Assembly (NCBI GenBank): GCA_009739215.1
Contig: VSJF01000011.1
Location: forward strand, 620,001-684,000
Source of the DNA: Floccularia luteovirens
Lineage: Eukaryota; Basidiomycota; Agaricomycetes; Agaricales; Squamanitaceae
DNA length: 64,000 nucleotides
Reading direction: 5' to 3'
Under the pieces are notes generated by a model. The model had not been told where the DNA came from, searched no databases, and was given only the letters and a program-made list of their open reading frames with translations. Made by a program: the position numbers and the translations under genes. Of this stretch, positions 58,691 through 64,000 are shown piece after piece (positions within the stretch are counted from its first letter, which is position 1; the number at the start of each line of letters is the position of its first letter).

Positions 58691-60537
58691 GTTGGAGTCA
58701 AAGCCTTTGATGCTGTCAGCTAGTCATACTTTTTGCTTCATGCCTATCCCATCCTTATTTTCGGGGATATCTCTGCTATGACACTCATAATGTGCATGAA
58801 AGGCCCCAATGGAATTTCTCCATGTTGAGTCTGCAACATCAAGAGTATCCACAATAACACTATCCACACAAATTATGTACCTCTGGAGTGGGATAAGTTC
58901 CCACAAGCTGATCCTCCTAGATACGACCCATCAGATCTTCCTATCCGGATGCATGAGGAATTTATGGAACAAGCAGAGACTGTGCAGATAGCACCCAATG
59001 TTGCAACTCACAAAAAGCTTGCCAAACAGTTTAGCATCAAAGATATAGCTGTTCTTAGTGGCATATCTTCAATTTCATTCCCTGAGTCTTTTTCTTTTGA
59101 TTTCATGCACCTCATATAGGAGAACTTGATCCCCAATCTGATTCTGTTCTAGACTGGTGAATTCAAAAACCTGGACCATCAAGACCAAGAGTATGTCATT
59201 GCACCCCATATCTGAAATGAAATTGGAGCAGCCACAGCCACCTGCAGTGCAACAACCTCATCCACTTTTAGTATAAAAGTGCCAAACATTGCAATGCAAC
59301 ATTCTCAAATGACTGCTGAAATGTATTCAAACTGGATACTTTACATTGCACCTATTGAGTTGCGTGGCTGATTTTAGGAGGCAAGATACTATGAACACTT
59401 CACACAACTTATAGAGCTTCTCAAACTTTGCCTAGCATTTGAAATCAATGATGAAATGCTAGGTAAAATTGATAATGGCTTCAAACACTGGGTTAAAAGA
59501 TATAAACAGTAAGTATCACTACTCTCTGTTTTGATCCAGCATGCTTAGTAGCAAGCTAATTCAGGTTATATTATCAAAATGATCCTTCTCAGCTTTCAGC
59601 TTGCCCACTCACAATTCATGTGCTTCTTTATATTACATGGGGTATTAAGGTAGTGGGCTCTGCTTGGGTGTACTGGGCATTCTCAATGGAACATGTCTGC
59701 AATCACTTACTCCAGGCTATCAAAAGCAGATGACATTCTTGGGCATCCATCAACTCCTTTGTCACTGTGATTGCACAACTCAATCAACTAAGACTTAGAT
59801 ATAATCTACACAAAGAACTATGCCTGGATCCTCCAAAAAAGACAATGTACAAGACAGTTTATTATTCTGGTATGTCATAACTAACTATTTTACCACAAAT
59901 TATTCACTTATATATTTTGAAAGACTTACCTTATACACTCTCTGGACCATGACAAGAAGCCCTTTTGCCAGCTCTATGAAATAAAGTTTATGTCAGTTTG
60001 GCAATCTACTTCAATGTGACAAAAAAGGTCATTCAATCTGAACTTCAACTTGACCAGCCAATCACTCAATATGGCAGACTTACATGTCTTGAAGGAGGTG
60101 ATGTTATGATTGCACATGACTTGATTCAACAGAGTGAGGACACCTGGGATGCTTCTTTCATAAAGGTATATAATGAGTCCTCTTTCTGTTGCAAAGTCTA
60201 AATATCATGAACTGTTAGTATATACAATTAGTGGACCAGTTTACTACTTGAAAGAACTGAACACCAGAGTATATATCCAGGACTTTTTTTGGCAAATTAA
60301 AGTGTGTCCTCATTCTTGAGTTACCACCAGCTGTAGTGCAGCAGCTAGATCTAGATTTGTCCTCACCAATAATCTTAGCAGTAATTCAGAGCATCAAAGC
60401 AAAATCAGAAAATGGCATCTATTACTATCAAGGACTCGGTGTAGACGAGATTGTTGACTTGAGTATAGTGAAGTATGTTATTGGAAGAGTATGGGATAGG
60501 GATAGGTGGGCTATCATAGATCAAAGTAATATCTGAA

Positions 60538-60840
60538 CATGGTGTGATTCTTAGCTTTTGATTCATCAAGTTTTTCAAAGTAATTCAATGTGATTGAAAT
60601 CTACTTTAGAGAGTAGTAAATAACATCATTTTATTACTACATTTTTTGTGATAATGTATTCCAATGATTTTTGTAATTAATCTCTATATTAACAGTTGGA
60701 AAACTATCCTAGAGAAAGTCTAATGCTTATCTACCTTTCAAAAGACTATACTAATTAGTGTTTTTCTCTTCAGTCTCTAGTTTCTAGTGTAAATTACTAC
60801 TCCTCTAGGCTCACAGTATTCTGACATACAAATGGGGTAA
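60538..60840. other. Unassigned segment after Plavaka copy 2
   Basis: These ~300 bp of AT-rich DNA would contain the 3' end of the transposon. I could not identify its terminal inverted repeat. Confidence 0.35.
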
Positions 60841-61403
60841 TGTTATGACCTTATCTAGATACTGCTTATCTTTCTGGACTTTAGAATGCATGCATAATGT
60901 GTTTTCACCTCATTTCCCTATTCCCCTTGTATGTTTTATATTATGACTTGTGCTTTGCTTCATATAACTAGTAGTATCTTCTATATGACTTAGAGTAGCT
61001 TCTGTATGACTAGGAGTTTACTCAAGGCTTACTCAGTAAGCATGCAATCAGTTATATTTAGTAGTAGCATACTTGTATTTAAGTAGTGCAAAACTACAGA
61101 CAAGCACCAGCTTGATCTTAGTTTCGAGTATCTCAATCTACTTGGCATTGCTCTGTTATCTTTGCTTGAACTCTCTCTCTAGTCTAGGATAGCTAGCAAG
61201 TTGTAAATAATAGCATGGGTAATACTGTATACTCTAAAACACCTGAGTGTTTATCTGCTGTAACTAACCTCAGCAAGGCCCCGACAGGTGGCAGTTAAAT
61301 ATCTATGTAAAGGTATCTCTCTTTACCACACTAGGGCAATCTGACTAGCATTACGATGAGACCAGATAACAATACAACACCCCAAATCCACACAATGATA
61401 ACA
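60841..61403 (+). mobile_element. LTR, family D (plus, 563 bp)
   Basis: It starts TGTTATGACCTTATC and ends CACAATGATAACA. It is CpG-poor. The flanks GGTAA and ACTAC do not match. Confidence 0.8.
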
Positions 61404-61559
61404 ACTACTAGTCATATCAAAGCCACTACAAGTCATTTAGAACCACATAAGAGTCAATACATAAAACATATGAAGGGAACAGGGAAATGAGGCAACAATG
61501 CATTGTGTGCACATTCTAAAGTCTAGGGAGATAAGTAATATCCAGATAAGATCATAACA
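61404..61559 (-). mobile_element. Fragment of LTR D in opposite orientation
   Basis: It is the reverse complement of the first ~150 bp of D, ending AGATCATAACA, and lies directly next to the plus copy. This repeats the head-to-head layout of 37372-38406. Confidence 0.75.
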
Positions 61560-61567
61560 CTAAGAAT

Positions 61568-64000
61568 TGTTGAGCAGTACCCTGTGTTACACACAGTGGA
61601 GTGGAACTACCTTACCTTAGAGCTTACTTGTTGTGCTTACAGGCTAATACTGACTACTACCAATAAATTGGACAAGGGGCATAGTACGAAGTACAAGGTC
61701 CTTATATACAGATTTACTGTATGTGCATATTTGTAAATAATGGTCCATGCTAGATAGTTCCATAAGTCACATGTTCCTTGTAGAATGTTGTAGAACATCA
61801 AAGAATATGCTTAGTCATAATGCACGTGACATATAAAGCATATGATGAGTGAGTCACATGACTAGGTCATATGACATATCACGTTACATGAATCATGTGA
61901 TCCTTCACGTGATAGTTGCTATTGCAACACACCCCCTCACTTAGTGTAGCATGTGATGAATAAATCAAATCATTTGTGCTCCTAAGTGGATAATCTTAAA
62001 GATTAATAAGACAGTAGCATTCACCACATTCTCGATTTACTATGACCAAGAATGAACTTGCAGATATATTGCATGTCTATGTGCTTGAATAGCATCAAAC
62101 TTACTGTGAATAGAATTCAAGCTATAGTTGAGCTCTGCACTTTAGGAATAATTCTCGCAACAATGGTTTTATAAGCATGTCAGCAGGATTGTTGATCCCT
62201 TCAATGAAGAAGACCTTGACATGACCATTTTCGATATACTCACGTATATAGTGGTAACAGATGTCAATGTGTTTGATGCATCATTCGGCAACAGGATTGG
62301 AAGCAATAAAATTGGCTCCCTGATTATCCATGTAGATTGGGATGGCTTTTACAAAGGGTAAGCCAATCTCACAAAACATGTTCAGTATCCACATCAACTG
62401 GTGGCAACAGTCTGAGCCAGCCATATATTCTGCTTCAGTGGAACTTAATGCAATCGTTTTTTGTCTGCAAGATTGCCACACGACAATGCCAGATGCTAGC
62501 ATCATATAGAAACCTGTATGGGACTTACACAATATTTCATCAGAAGCCCAGTTGGAATCAGTGTACAAAAATAACCCTTCACCACTTTTTCCATTGTACA
62601 AAATGGAATAGTGTTGCATACCGACTCAAGTAACGCATTATGTGTTTTGCTTGATTCACATGGTCTTGTGTTGGGTTTGCTGCAAATGTGCTTAACCTGA
62701 TTACTGCATAAGAAATATCAGGTCGAGTTCCAATCATCAGGTACAGCAAGCTCCCGATAATTTGTTGAAACTCTGTTCTTAATGCTGGTGTGGCAATTCC
62801 CTCATTAGAGGACTGGTTTGTAGCCAGCTAGGAGTGGAGTCTCAGCTCTACAAGCATTCTCCTATGCTGAAGCACGCAAGTACCTTCTTTAAATAAGTGA
62901 CTTGATCTATCCTGTAGGACTGACCTGTCCGCTGTATGCGCATGCCAAGAAATTCATTGACATCTCCCAAATCACGACATTCCCATTGTCTCATGAAATC
63001 CTCTTTCTTCTTGGTTATGAGTCTGGGATCTGACCCAGTCCAGATAGCATCATCTACATAGATAATTGCTATCACAATATCTCACTGATCTTTTGACCAA
63101 TGGACAAATATTCCTGTGTCTGACTGAGTTCTTTGAAAGCCAAGTTCTTTCATAGACTCAACAAGTCCTTTCCACCATGCTAATGCAGCTTGCTTTAAGC
63201 CATAGATAGGTGCATTGCAGGCAGGATGACTTTCTTTTCTTGTCCTTTGACAACGAAGCCTTCAGGTTGGACCATATAGATCTCTTCTTCAAGTTTGCCA
63301 TATAGGAAGGCAGACTTGACATCCAGGCCAGTAATAGCCCAATTGTTGAGCACTGCAAGCGCTAACAGGATGTGCACTGTTTCAAATCTCACAACAGGTG
63401 AGAATATCTCCTCGAAGTTGAGTCCTTCAATCTGGGAGAAACCTTTGGCAACTAGTCATGCTTTCTTGCAGCCATCAGACTTGACCACAAACACCCATCT
63501 GTTCTTAACTGCTCTTCGACCTTGGGGTAGGTCTACAAGTCCAGACATTACATTGTGCACTTACTGAAGAGCATCCATCTCTTCGCAGCAAGGCAATCAA
63601 CCATTCTTCTTTTGCAGCTGGTGGAAGGCGCATTATATCTCTAAATTGAGTTGGGACTAGATCATCAGAATGTGAAACTTGATGTGCTAGTAAATAGGCA
63701 GTGAATTCTACACCCCCTTCCTGTGCCAATTTAGTCACATAAGCTATTTGACTTATATCCACTATCCCTAGTGCTCATATCAGGGCACTCATTGTCAGTA
63801 GGCTGAGATGGTGCTGTTGGGATGGGAACCCAATGCTGTCCTATTTTCCTGGCACAAAGTGCTGGTCAATGTTATCTCACCAATAAGCATAATCTTCCTG
63901 ATTCTGCAGTTGTTGCAGTGGATCATCTCCATAAGCATTGTCTTGAATGACAGTTTCTAGGGATCCTTTCTTTGTCTCTCTGAGCATCTTAGTGCAGTTC
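61568..64000 (-). mobile_element. Ty1/Copia element on the minus strand, truncated by the window
   Basis: Its 3' LTR (family K) is 61568-61929, reading TGTTGAGCAGTACCC...GCTATTGCAACA. Next to it is the complement of a purine tract (ACCCCCTCAC). The other LTR lies beyond 64000. It is a different family from the Copia at 44927 by LTR, but the proteins are closely related. Confidence 0.88.
61930..63762 (-). pseudogene. Copia RT-RNase H on the minus strand
   Basis: Read in the minus direction it has PTQFRDIMRLPPAA, FETVHILLALAVL, DVKSAFLYGKLEEEIYM, IYVDDAIWTGSD, RDLGDVNEFLGMRI, then RNase H YTDSNWASDEILCKSHTGFY, ALSSTEAEYMAGSDCCHQ and MDNQGANFIASNPVA. Stops and shifts break it into short frames. 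It is uninterrupted where the other Copia carries the 193-bp insertion. Confidence 0.88.

Larger units (their letters stand above)
52683..60537 (+). pseudogene. Plavaka-type transposase, copy 2, riddled with solo LTRs
   Basis: Blocks of one transposase are spread over 7.9 kb. They are: an N-terminal HLVAKSFKKWLLPG, an acidic EDEEDKDKEDKDED (53330-53390), a zinc-like INSCVCFLGPYKDLTKCPNC (about 55980-56040), then KYF/KYYPLIPYL across LTR B. Next are IFDGTHYHSLL, NPFFYFSDKHDI, LS/TDGFAPFK across LTR H, CWPIVIFNYNLLSEMHF and WPLVQEFAQLKVG/VKAFDA across element E. The family core FDFMHLIxENLIPNLI and C-terminal GVDEIVDLSIVKYVIGRVWD follow. The frame joins cleanly at three insertion sites. Stops make it inactive. 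Confidence 0.85.

Overview
The window looks like nuclear DNA of a filamentous basidiomycete, probably an agaricomycete. Genes carry many short GT-AG introns (about 50-190 nt, mostly 50-90). The housekeeping proteins are of fungal type. The mobile DNA is made of LTR retrotransposons and Plavaka-type (KDZ/Tnp2-like) DNA transposons, which are typical of mushroom-forming fungi. No species can be named from the sequence alone.

Region 1 (1-13,150) is compact and gene-rich. In order it holds: the 5' part of an unrecognised secreted or membrane protein gene (-); a four-exon short-chain dehydrogenase (-); the DEAD-box helicase DHH1 (+); a type II membrane glycosyltransferase with a DxD motif (+); a PH-domain protein (+); the succinate dehydrogenase assembly factor SDHAF2/Sdh5 (-); and PWP2, a UTP-B subunit of the ribosome-building U3 processome (+). 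The last two share a 150-bp bidirectional promoter with a CCAAT box and an ATCACGTG motif. DHH1 carries two single-base frameshifts and the PWP2 tail one. These are essential genes, so consensus sequencing errors are the first explanation.

Region 2 (13,150-23,700) is gene-poor. It holds a small three-exon gene for a one-pass membrane microprotein, a glyoxalase-like gene broken by several frameshifts, a few weak small ORFs, and long stretches where I see nothing.

Region 3 (23,700-64,000) is a solid island of nested transposable elements with no host gene. It opens with a TA-flanked MITE, an A-rich minisatellite, a 306-bp palindrome and a small satellite. It continues with a Gypsy element (27,415-36,204), a Copia element (44,927-52,682), a minus-strand Copia running off the right edge, two decayed Plavaka transposases, and about twenty solo LTRs of about ten families, many still flanked by exact 4-5 bp target-site duplications. 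Nesting reaches three levels (Plavaka > element E > LTR F). CpG is scarce and many stops look like C-to-T changes, which suggests cytosine methylation or a RIP-like process. LTR families A, B, C and K share their ends (TGTTG...CAACA) and carry clusters of CACATG/CACGTG motifs. The density of nested elements and lack of genes would suit a pericentromeric or other heterochromatic block, but that is inference.
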